In this document: piece after piece, positions 1-6,091 of the stretch
Position numbering within the stretch: position 1 is the first letter of the stretch
Layout: each line of letters opens with the position of its first letter
Assembly (NCBI GenBank): GCA_021802165.1
Contig: JAKAAU010000093.1
Span: forward strand, 1 to 6,450
Length of the DNA: 6,450 bases
From: Thermoplasmata archaeon
GTDB lineage: Archaea > Thermoplasmatota > Thermoplasmata > Thermoplasmatales > Thermoplasmataceae
Direction: 5' to 3'
Notes under the pieces: generated by a model
The model's input: only the letters and a program-made list of their open reading frames with translations
Databases searched by the model: none
Told to the model about the DNA's origin: nothing
Program-made: the position numbers and the translations under genes

Positions 1-1
1 T

Positions 2-187
2 CCAGACAATACCTCCGCAGCAAGATCTGCCGAAATATTTAGAAAATTGAGAAGTTCTGGAGACCTGATAAATGAAAATGATATTTTAATAGCAGGCATT
101 GCTCTGAAGAATAACAATAAATTTATAACACTGGATTCAGACTTTAACAAAATTAAGGATGAGAACATAGATATACTTCAAATTTAA
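2..187 (+). CDS. VapC-like PIN-domain toxin, C-terminal fragment (5' end outside window)
   Basis: The frame is open from the first base and ends at TAA 185-187, giving 61 residues. Its pattern is typical of the C-terminal half of PIN-domain ribonucleases of VapC toxin-antitoxin modules: a helix with AEIFRKLRSSG, then NENDILIAGIAL, then FITLDSDFNKI. The Asp in ENDILIAG (fragment residue 27) and the pair in TLDSDF (45 and 47) fit the acidic Mg2+-binding residues late in the PIN fold. Such toxins are usually about 130 residues and cleave RNA, commonly tRNA or rRNA, until neutralised by a VapB antitoxin. The N-terminal half with its first catalytic Asp, and any vapB, lie upstream and cannot be checked. 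A short T5 run (191-195) just after the stop may end transcription. The family call rests on motif spacing, so a PIN protein outside a toxin module is possible. Confidence 0.8.
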   Translation, partial: PDNTSAARSAEIFRKLRSSGDLINENDILIAGIALKNNNKFITLDSDFNKIKDENIDILQI

Positions 188-339
188 ATCTTTTTAAGGA
201 TGGGTTGTGTATGTAATTATGTGTAAATATAAACCACTTTGTCTCACAATTTGTATGAGCAGGTCATGTTGATTTAATGAATAAAATATCTACTGAATAT
301 TGTTAAGAAAACATATACAATTTTATAGATGCAAAAAAA

Positions 340-348
340 TTATATTTA
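340..348 (+). promoter_or_regulatory. TATA box of the archaeal ATPase gene (leaderless start)
   Basis: TTATATTTA follows an A-run and is centred about 29 bases before ATG 373, which puts transcription initiation at or near the start codon. An SD-like AAGGTGA (348-354) ends 18 bases before the ATG, too far for normal use. It overlaps the promoter and would not be in a leaderless mRNA. Confidence 0.6.
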
Positions 349-372
349 AGGTGAGTATAAAGTATTATACTT

Positions 373-1803
373 ATGTCTCAACACAAATTTATTGATCGGA
401 AAGAGGAACTGGAAATGCTGGGTTATGATTACTCACGAAATGATAGTTCACTTTTTATTATATATGGCAGGAGAAGGGTAGGCAAAACAGAATTAATAAA
501 CCAGTTCATAGGCAAGAATGGAATATATTTCCTTTCTACAGATGAGGGGGATATTCAAAATATAAAAGATTTTCAGAAAGTTATTTCAAATTTTTTGAAT
601 GATGATAGTATTAATAACGGCGTATACAATGATTTCTATTCATTCTTTTCTATGCTGGCAAATAATGTTTCATTTAAAGACTATGTATCAAGGAAGAAAT
701 TAATAATAGCAATAGATGAATTTCCATATCTAATCGAAGGGAACAGATCAATACCTTCAGTATTCCAGAAAATATATGATCTGTTATTAAAGAATATGAA
801 TGTCATGTTAATTCTCTCCGGTTCTTCCATAACAATGATGGAGAATAATGTACTGTCGTATAAGTCCCCACTGTATGGGAGAAGGAGTGGCCAGATAAAA
901 TTAAAACCCATAAAATTCAGATATATAAAAGAATTTATAAATTACAATTTTACAGAACTATGTAAAATCTATTTTATTCTTGGAGGGATACCGGAATATC
1001 TATTAAAAATAGATAATAAATTAACTTTTGATGAAAATATTTTACACAATATAATAAATAAAAGTTCAACACTGTATAATGAAGCTGAATTCCTTTTGAG
1101 AACTGAATTAAGGGAGACCCGGAATTATATGTTAATCTTAAGATCTATTGCAGGAGGTTATAGAACTGTAGGTGAAATCAACTCATATACAAATATGGAT
1201 AAAAGCATGGTTTCAAAATATATAGATATTTTACTGTCCCTGGAATTAATATCCTATGAGATACCTTTCGGGGAAACTGAAAAGTTCAGGAAGAGGTTAT
1301 ATTATATTAATGATAATTATCTCAAATTCTGGTTCAGGTATATTTTACCCAACAGGACAGGAATAGAAAATTTTAATTACCTTGAAGTTGCAAGGAAAAT
1401 AGAAAATGATTTTTCCCAATTTGCAGGAGAACAGTTTGAATATTTAATGAGAGAATTAATCATGGACGGTATTCTCGGTAGAACCTTTACCACTGTTTCT
1501 CGATGGTGGGGCAAAGTTGGAAATAATACTGGCAAAAATATTGAAGAGATAGATATTGTTGCATATTCTGACACAAGAGATGAGATATTATTTTGTGAAT
1601 GCAAATGGACGAATAAAAAAGTAAGTTATAAAATTATAGAGGAATTGATAAGGAAATCAAAGTGGCTTTTAAATAAATATAATAATAGTAAAGTTTCATA
1701 TGCTGTATTTTCTAAATCAGGTTTTGATTTCAATACTGATACACTTGAAAAAAACATTATAGCAATGGATTTGAAGGGAATTGAAAATGCATTGTATAAA
1801 TAA
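373..1803 (+). CDS. Archaeal-type AAA+ ATPase with winged helix and DUF234/PD-(D/E)XK-like C-terminus
   Basis: This 476-residue protein has the layout of the archaeal ATPase family (COG1672; PF01637 plus PF03008/DUF234) at normal length. FIDRKEEL (6-13) is the usual N-terminal box. Walker A is GRRRVGKT (32-39) and Walker B ends in D115-E116 of IIAIDE. LILSGSS (146-152) fits sensor 1, and YGRR (168-171) may supply an arginine finger. Residues 257-293 look like a winged helix (RTVGEI, then SMVSKYIDILLSLELI). The linker YLKFWFRY (316-323) leads to a tail where E356, D394 (EEIDIVA) and E409-x-K411 (CECKW) match a PD-(D/E)XK nuclease-like core. The family is abundant in archaea, often near toxin genes or mobile DNA. 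Its substrate is unknown; ATP-driven DNA handling is inference. An in-frame TAA (358-360) with no other start before 373 fixes the start. The gene is AT-rich and uses many ATA and AAA codons, unlike the genes after 3300. Confidence 0.9.
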   Translation: MSQHKFIDRKEELEMLGYDYSRNDSSLFIIYGRRRVGKTELINQFIGKNGIYFLSTDEGDIQNIKDFQKVISNFLNDDSINNGVYNDFYSFFSMLANNVSFKDYVSRKKLIIAIDEFPYLIEGNRSIPSVFQKIYDLLLKNMNVMLILSGSSITMMENNVLSYKSPLYGRRSGQIKLKPIKFRYIKEFINYNFTELCKIYFILGGIPEYLLKIDNKLTFDENILHNIINKSSTLYNEAEFLLRTELRETRNYMLILRSIAGGYRTVGEINSYTNMDKSMVSKYIDILLSLELISYEIPFGETEKFRKRLYYINDNYLKFWFRYILPNRTGIENFNYLEVARKIENDFSQFAGEQFEYLMRELIMDGILGRTFTTVSRWWGKVGNNTGKNIEEIDIVAYSDTRDEILFCECKWTNKKVSYKIIEELIRKSKWLLNKYNNSKVSYAVFSKSGFDFNTDTLEKNIIAMDLKGIENALYK

Positions 1804-1916
1804 ATCCTAGAAAAGCTACAGATAAGTAAAATATAGCCTTCACCCTTTTATAGCATAGTTTAATCTTTCCAATTTCCATTTGAAAAGAATAGAGTTATAA
1901 GTCGATACAATTTATA

Positions 1917-2138
1917 TTATTGATTTTTCCATATCCTGTTTTTAAATATAATTAATCTTATTGAGAATATAAGCAATATAGAAAATAATATGAGCAGATA
2001 TTTATATACTGCAATATTCTGATATATCCCATGAACAGATATTCCTATGCCTCCAATGGAAACAAATAACTCTAAACTAATGTATATTAATATGCCGATT
2101 CCTTTTTTTGAGTGATGTTTAATTTCCATTTCTTTCAC
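1917..2138 (-). CDS. Small two-helix membrane protein, unknown function
   Basis: This 73-residue protein begins with GTG at 2138 and ends with TAA at 1917-1919. After a charged N-terminus (MKEMEIKHHSKK) it has two hydrophobic stretches, about residues 13-36 (IGILIYISLELFVSIGG and on) and 45-65 (YKYLLILFSILLIFSIRLII). It closes with a basic tail (KNRIWKNQ), so it is probably a two-pass membrane protein. The GTG is preferred over an internal ATG at 2129 because GGTGAT lies only 5 bases before the GTG but 14 before the ATG. It follows the HPGSL-motif gene on the same strand after 47 bases, with no obvious promoter between, so the two are probably co-transcribed. I recognise no family. Transmembrane structure plus a good ribosome site argue that it is real. 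Confidence 0.6.
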   Translation of the reverse strand: MKEMEIKHHSKKGIGILIYISLELFVSIGGIGISVHGIYQNIAVYKYLLILFSILLIFSIRLIIFKNRIWKNQ

Positions 2139-2143
2139 AATTT

Positions 2144-2149
2144 ATCACC
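2144..2149 (-). promoter_or_regulatory. Shine-Dalgarno site deciding a GTG start
   Basis: On the minus strand, GGTGAT matches the archaeal 16S 3' end (complement of AUCACC) and stands 5 bases before GTG 2138. It is the only well-placed SD in the window. It serves the second gene of a pair, as expected where first genes are leaderless and internal genes use SD sites. Confidence 0.6.
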
Positions 2150-2185
2150 CGAATTAAAGGCCTAACCTTTCCAGGCGTTTAATAA

Positions 2186-2413
2186 TCATTCATTATTCTT
2201 ATTCCATTCTATTAATTCCCTTATTTTCTCTTTTTTATCTGGAAATCTATTACTGAAAGTTTCCAGTGCTGTTAATTTTCTGTTTGTTTCTTTTACTCCG
2301 TATAATTCGTCCGCTTTTTTTATTGCTATTTTCTGTTTTTCTATATCTTCCTCCTCATTATAGCCCAGGTCCTTTAAAGAACCGGGATGACTTATTTCTA
2401 TCTTTTTTACCAT
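2186..2413 (-). CDS. Small charged HPGSL-motif protein, unknown function
   Basis: This is a 75-residue soluble, highly charged protein (MVKKIEISHPGSLKDLGY at its N-terminus). The frame also has an ATG 12 bases upstream at 2425. That codon lies only about 12 bases from the TATA box centre, upstream of any expected transcription start, whereas ATG 2413 lies about 24 bases from it. I therefore take 2413 as a leaderless start. The N-terminal HPGSL..LGY block, a helical middle (IAIKKADELYG, residues 29-39), RKLTALETF (45-53) and an ELIEW ending resemble small uncharacterised archaeal and viral proteins. DUF5771-like is my nearest association, from memory only. No enzyme motif is visible. It heads a probable two-gene unit with the membrane protein downstream. 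Confidence 0.7.
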   Translation of the reverse strand: MVKKIEISHPGSLKDLGYNEEEDIEKQKIAIKKADELYGVKETNRKLTALETFSNRFPDKKEKIRELIEWNKNNE

Positions 2414-2430
2414 AATTAATACCATGAATT

Positions 2431-2443
2431 TTTTATATATAAA
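2431..2443 (-). promoter_or_regulatory. TATA box of the HPGSL gene pair
   Basis: Read on the minus strand this is TTTATATATAAAA, centred near 2437 and about 24 bases before ATG 2413. Its position supports a leaderless transcript and argues against the upstream ATG at 2425. Confidence 0.65.
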
Positions 2444-2540
2444 ACAGCGGAATTAATTGCTCATCTTCCTTTAATAAATGGTAATCGTCATTAATTTATG
2501 ATTGGTAAATAAATGATTTTCCATCGTATGGGAATATTAA

Positions 2541-2930
2541 ATAATCATATATCCTCCGGACCAGTTAATACTATCATTTTCATATTTCAACAGCATTGCT
2601 GATTATCTGTGCATTTGCAGGCAGTAGATTATTTTTAACCTGAATATGAAAAGGGAAATATGTGCTTCTTAGGGTAGATTTAACCATAAGATTAAACCTG
2701 TATTCCCAGGCCATTCGAATAATGGAATGATGATTAATATCATTATACAAGAATATACAATTGACAGGCAATATGAATCACATAGGAGCATGGAAGAAGT
2801 CAGATTGGCAAATGTAATGGAACTGGAAAGCATAGCAATAAAATAGTGTACCCACACAGCAGTTGCAGAAAAACCTTTTAAAATGGCAGTATACAGCAAA
2901 TTAAAAAATATAGAGGTAAAGCCACATTAA
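2541..2930 (+). pseudogene. Possible decayed protein-coding frame, family unknown
   Basis: One plus-strand frame runs from 2541 to TAA 2928-2930, about 129 codons, with only three internal stops, all TAG (2625, 2670, 2844). Chance would give more stops in DNA this AT-rich. The translated pieces look protein-like: GRFNHKIKPVFPGHSNNG, then RSMEEVRLANVMELESIAIK, and after the TAG at 2844 CTHTAVAEKPFKMAVYSKLK. The longest ATG-started part is 2727-2846 (39 codons). I recognise no family and see no promoter or SD. A pseudogene, perhaps with CAG-to-TAG or TGG-to-TAG changes, is the simplest reading; chance remains possible. Confidence 0.3.
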
Positions 2931-2989
2931 ATCAGGGTAGTGTTTTAACAATTAGTAAAATCAAACATTGTTTATGAAAAATTTTGTAT

Positions 2990-3020
2990 TATCGGTACCG
3001 ATACTATATCGGTAGCGATA
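2990..3020. promoter_or_regulatory. Tandem 14-bp palindromes, probable operator
   Basis: TATCGGTACCGATA (2990-3003) is a perfect 14-bp palindrome. TATCGGTAGCGATA (3007-3020) repeats it with one base changed. The centres are 17 bp apart with a 3-bp spacer (CTA). Two copies of a GC-containing dyad in AT-rich DNA look like paired sites for a dimeric regulator. They lie about 33 bp upstream of an orphan TATA box (3053-3063) and about 280 bp before the permease gene. A TATA-like ACTATATC also sits between the half-sites. The regulator is unknown. Confidence 0.6.
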
Positions 3021-3052
3021 GAATTTGATCTGTTCTACTTAATTTTGGGCCG

Positions 3053-3063
3053 TTATATATAAA
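3053..3063 (+). promoter_or_regulatory. Orphan TATA box
   Basis: TTATATATAAA is a strong TATA match that would start transcription near 3084 on the plus strand. No reading frame begins there. It could drive a small RNA or a second, longer permease transcript with a leader of about 217 bases. The core is nearly symmetrical, so the minus strand cannot be excluded. Confidence 0.35.
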
Positions 3064-3270
3064 AATCATTAAGTATTCTATATTATTGGCAACTGGGCAT
3101 ATTCAATAGCAACTCATTTTAAAATTTTAATTGTTCCGGGAAATCCTCAAAAATCACATGTGTATAGAATGAAAATGGTGTGATAAGGTTTGTATATGGT
3201 ATCCTGGTGAAATAAAGAATTCGATTAATCTGATCATATCGTTCAAAGTATCCAAATTCAGGACAACAAT

Positions 3271-3279
3271 ATTTAAATA
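3271..3279 (+). promoter_or_regulatory. TATA box of the permease gene (leaderless start)
   Basis: ATTTAAATA lies within the palindrome AATATTTAAATATT and is centred 26 bases before ATG 3301, so the mRNA should begin at or next to the start codon. No SD is present. Confidence 0.65.
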
Positions 3280-3300
3280 TTAAAAATACTTGGATTCAAA

Positions 3301-4704
3301 ATGAAAGAAACCGTTAAAGGCTCCAACAAACTTAAATCAAACGAACTGGGTCTTTGGCATGGGATATTCCAGAGCTTCAGCCACGTCGCACCTGCAGCAG
3401 AGGTTGCAATTCTCATTACAGGAACAGCTCTGGTAGCTGAAGGATCTACGCCATTGATTTTCATACTGGCACCGTTGATTGTCCTGTTGTGGCTTAACAC
3501 AAATTACCAGTTTTCCGGATATGTGGCAAGCTCTGGAGGCTACTCGGCATTCGCTAGAGCTGGCCTTGGAAAGTCTGCCGGAGATATAACAGGTTGGCTG
3601 TTTTTCTTCAATGAATTTCTGACATACACTGGATTTGCGCTTCTGTCCTTTGCAGCGTTTGTGTATCTCCTTTCCCCTTCCATAACTTCTATTCCTTATC
3701 TGTGGGTTCCAATTTTGCTAATCCCTCTGGTGTTCTCAACAGCCATGGTTTACCGTGGTGTAAAATTATCACTGAACTACGCTGCATACACGGGTTTCAT
3801 TGAGACAGCTGTTCTTACCATTGCCGCCCTTATAATAATCTTTAAACTCGGTTCTTCCAATACATTTTATGTTTTCACTGCAGTTCCGGTACATAACGAT
3901 TTTTCAATCATCGGCCTCGGGCTTCTGTTTGGACTGTATTCCTATGGCGGAACCGGTTCTGTTGTAGCCCTTGGGGAAGAAATGAAGGAGCCAAAGAAGG
4001 TAATCGGGAAAGCTATAATTTACGGATGGCTGCTTGTGCTAATTCCCCTTGCGCTCAATGCTTATGCCCTGACTGTTGGATGGGGGCTTTCTAACATTTC
4101 TTCCTTTGGGACCTCACCTGATCCGGGGGTTATTGAATACTTCAGTTTCCTTGGCCCTTTTGGAGGATGGATTTTTGTTGCAGTGGTGATCAACAGCTTC
4201 TTAGATTTTGGCATTGCCATTAACAATTCTCTCACAAGGATGCTATACTATCTGGCCAGGGACAGCAACCTGCTCCCCCGTTTCCTTACAAAAACCCACC
4301 CCAAATACGGAACTCCATACAAGGCTATAATTGCAGTTGCAATAGTGTCGTTTATTATTGCTGTGGTTTCCGGCATTATATTTGGGCCATTTGTTGGCGC
4401 ACTTGTAATTGAGGGTGCTGCGTCAATCGCTTTTATGCTGCAGCATTCCCTGGCAACTCTGAGCCTTCCTTTTTATTCGCGCAGGGAAAAACACCTCAAA
4501 GTTACGGTTCATGTGGTAATTCCAGCAATTTCCTTAGTATTCATAGCATTTGCCATACTGAGTACTGTGTACCCGATACCGGCATTCCCGCTTAATCTTC
4601 CTGCATATATGGTGATTGCCTGGACCATTGCAGGCGTGTTGCTTATTGCATTATTGAGGCAGGCAGGGAGGGATAGAGAAAGGAATAAGGACATAGCATC
4701 CTAA
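3301..4704 (+). CDS. APC-superfamily amino acid permease, 12 membrane helices
   Basis: The 467-residue protein is a full-length secondary transporter of the APC superfamily (COG0531-like), expected to import amino acids or related amines by cation coupling across the cytoplasmic membrane. The N-terminal LGLWHGIFQSFSHVAPAAE (16-34) matches the broken first helix that binds substrate backbone. SSGGYSAFARAGLGKSAGD (77-95) is the conserved loop before helix 3. EEMKEPKKVIGKAI (226-239) is the usual cytoplasmic E..P loop between helices 6 and 7. Predicted helices by eye: 22-45, 51-72, 94-124, 133-152, 160-183, 201-222, 237-262, 288-310, 340-360, 363-393, 401-422 and 433-453. A basic tail (RQAGRDRERNKD) fits a cytoplasmic C-terminus. 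Substrate cannot be read from sequence. Base composition is richer in G+C than the genes to its left. It converges with the aminotransferase across 193 bases, with no strong termination tract of its own. Confidence 0.92.
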   Translation: MKETVKGSNKLKSNELGLWHGIFQSFSHVAPAAEVAILITGTALVAEGSTPLIFILAPLIVLLWLNTNYQFSGYVASSGGYSAFARAGLGKSAGDITGWLFFFNEFLTYTGFALLSFAAFVYLLSPSITSIPYLWVPILLIPLVFSTAMVYRGVKLSLNYAAYTGFIETAVLTIAALIIIFKLGSSNTFYVFTAVPVHNDFSIIGLGLLFGLYSYGGTGSVVALGEEMKEPKKVIGKAIIYGWLLVLIPLALNAYALTVGWGLSNISSFGTSPDPGVIEYFSFLGPFGGWIFVAVVINSFLDFGIAINNSLTRMLYYLARDSNLLPRFLTKTHPKYGTPYKAIIAVAIVSFIIAVVSGIIFGPFVGALVIEGAASIAFMLQHSLATLSLPFYSRREKHLKVTVHVVIPAISLVFIAFAILSTVYPIPAFPLNLPAYMVIAWTIAGVLLIALLRQAGRDRERNKDIAS

Positions 4705-4850
4705 TTTCCTAATTCGGCGCCTCATCCCTTACATTTTAATGTTAATTAAATTCCGAAAATTCCCACTTCCGCACTTTTAATGATGATTTAATAAGAATAA
4801 AATTCATCCTACTGGCAAAGCGAAATCAAAACTTGTGTATGTATAATATT

Positions 4851-4857
4851 AAAAAAA
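4851..4857 (-). terminator. T7 termination tract of the aminotransferase gene
   Basis: An A7 run on the plus strand reads as T7 on the minus strand, about 40 bases after the aminotransferase stop and preceded by CCGGAC. Archaeal RNA polymerase stops at such oligo-T tracts without needing a hairpin. Only a weak GGAG/CTCC pairing precedes it. Confidence 0.55.
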
Positions 4858-4897
4858 GTCCGGAGAATATAGGCCGCTCCAGTACTTTCCAGAGGGT

Positions 4898-6058
4898 TCA
4901 GATTTCATGATGTTTCGAGAACACTTCTTCTGCAGCCAGCGCACTTCCATGGCCAACTTCCTTTCCAATCTCCTCAAGCGAGGACTCTATCACATTGAGG
5001 GCAGTTATTATGTGTTCCGGTTTTACCCATCCCATGTGCCCTACCCTGAAATACCTGTCCCGGAAAGCGGGATGCACGCCTGCGCCGAATTCCACACCTT
5101 TCTTCATGCACCTCTGCAGAAAATCTGGAATGTCAATACCGTCCACAATCACACCGGTAACTGTATTGCTTCTCAGTTTCTCGGATGCCAGGATTTCAAG
5201 GCCCATATGACTGATTCCTGTCCTGAATGCCTGTGAGCAGATCTCGTGACGCTTTATCCTTGCTTCAATAGTCTCCGATCTTATTAGAGCCATGCTCTTC
5301 TGTATTGAGAACACCGTCCCTATGGGAGGAGTTGCAAAATATCCACCTCCTCCAGCAAGAAACTTATTCATTAAATCGGACCAGTTTCTAAGATCAGCGA
5401 AATAACCACTTATAGATTCTACTTTGAGCGTCTCTATAGCTGATTGGGATGTCACCAGCAGTCCGGCTCCCGCCTGGGCTCCCAGTGCCTTCTGGCTTGC
5501 AGTGAGGGCAACGTCTATACCCCACTTGGCTGCCTGCATATTCTCCCCTCCTATGCTGGCAACACCATCAACAATTATAAGATCAACTTTGTTCCTGACT
5601 GCCTTTGCAACTGCTCCAACATCCAGCTTCACACCGGTGCTTGTCTCGACCTGGGTCATACAAACGGCGAAGTATCTCTCTGAAGATACCTCGTGATCAA
5701 TATCTTCAAGCGACACAGACTTCCCGGCCTCTGCCTTCAGTACCTTTATTGCAACAGGATATCTGGACATTATTGCTTCCCAGCGATCTCCAAATACGCC
5801 ATTACTTACCACCAGTATGCGGGAGTTCCTTGGAATGAATGACATTACACTTTCCATTGCAACTGTTCCGCTGCCCGGAAGTATAAAGGGTGTGTAAGAA
5901 TCGTCTGCTCCGGTAATATACCTGAGCCCCTCAAGAGAACTCTTCATGGCGCTGTTAAACTCCGGTGAGGCAAAGCCTATATTTGGCTGAACAGCAGCTG
6001 ACAGTACATCATAGTTGCCAATAGATGGCCCCACGTGCATTAATATCCTTGAAGTCAT
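4898..6058 (-). CDS. PLP-dependent class V aminotransferase, alanine/serine-glyoxylate (pyruvate) type
   Basis: The 386-residue protein is a full-length fold-type I, class V aminotransferase (COG0075, PucG/AGT-like). It should move an amino group between alanine or serine and glyoxylate or pyruvate in the cytosol, linking glycine, serine and alanine metabolism. The exact substrate pair is not readable from sequence. GPSIGNYDVL (10-19) fits the family N-terminus. GSGTVAMES (62-70) is the phosphate-binding turn. TQVETSTGV (135-143) is the family's E.STG box. D164 in IIVDGVASIGG pairs with the PLP ring nitrogen. K190 in TASQKALGAQAGAG forms the Schiff base. R338 in YFRVGHMGW should bind the substrate carboxylate. 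No key residue is missing. ATG 6058 is chosen because the family motifs begin right after it and a TATA-like element sits about 26 bases upstream. A T7 tract follows the gene. An EVE-domain remnant lies divergently behind the promoter. Confidence 0.92.
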   Translation of the reverse strand: MTSRILMHVGPSIGNYDVLSAAVQPNIGFASPEFNSAMKSSLEGLRYITGADDSYTPFILPGSGTVAMESVMSFIPRNSRILVVSNGVFGDRWEAIMSRYPVAIKVLKAEAGKSVSLEDIDHEVSSERYFAVCMTQVETSTGVKLDVGAVAKAVRNKVDLIIVDGVASIGGENMQAAKWGIDVALTASQKALGAQAGAGLLVTSQSAIETLKVESISGYFADLRNWSDLMNKFLAGGGGYFATPPIGTVFSIQKSMALIRSETIEARIKRHEICSQAFRTGISHMGLEILASEKLRSNTVTGVIVDGIDIPDFLQRCMKKGVEFGAGVHPAFRDRYFRVGHMGWVKPEHIITALNVIESSLEEIGKEVGHGSALAAEEVFSKHHEI

Positions 6059-6079
6059 AGATATTTATTCTGCAATAGG

Positions 6080-6089
6080 ATAAAAACTC
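6080..6089 (-). promoter_or_regulatory. TATA-like element of the aminotransferase gene
   Basis: Read on the minus strand, AGTTTTTATC is centred about 26 bases before ATG 6058, so this gene is probably leaderless too. It is weaker than the other TATA boxes. It falls just outside the EVE remnant on its other side. Confidence 0.5.
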
Positions 6090-6091
6090 TT

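Larger units (their letters stand above)
2444..3270. other. Gene-poor stretch of about 830 bases
   Basis: No intact gene is convincing here. Minus-strand frames at 2580-2771 and 2669-2899 are open, but the second starts with TTG, neither has a promoter or SD at the right place, and both overlap a better plus-strand candidate. The stretch contains a suspected decayed frame (2541-2930), a tandem palindrome (2990-3020) and an orphan TATA box (3053-3063). The remainder is AT-rich, with stops in every frame and nothing I can name. Intergenic DNA of this length is unusual for a compact archaeal genome and suggests gene decay or an unrecognised RNA. Confidence 0.6.

Noticed and set aside
348..354. 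SD-like AAGGTGA upstream of the ATPase.
   Set aside because: It ends 18 bases before the ATG, overlaps the TATA region and would not be transcribed from a leaderless start.
2669..2899. Hydrophobic 76-codon minus-strand frame that could pass for a membrane protein.
   Set aside because: It starts with TTG without an SD or well-placed promoter and overlaps the more protein-like plus-strand frame. Its hydrophobicity is what the complement of an AT-rich coding frame tends to give.
3119..3295. A 58-codon open stretch on the minus strand with natural-looking peptide (FTRIPYTNLITPFSFYTHVI, ending EDFPEQLKF).
   Set aside because: It has no ATG or TTG and only a late GTG, has no promoter, and runs into the permease TATA region. 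It could be a gene scrap, but nothing supports a functional gene.
3250..3295. Short inverted repeat ATCCAA (3250-3255) and TTGGAT (3290-3295) flanking the permease TATA box.
   Set aside because: Six-base arms 34 bases apart are expected by chance in sequence like this, and there is no second copy to support an operator.
4907..5838. Several plus-strand open frames of 70-110 codons between 4907 and 5838.
   Set aside because: They all lie inside the aminotransferase, whose family motifs prove the minus strand is coding. They are shadows.
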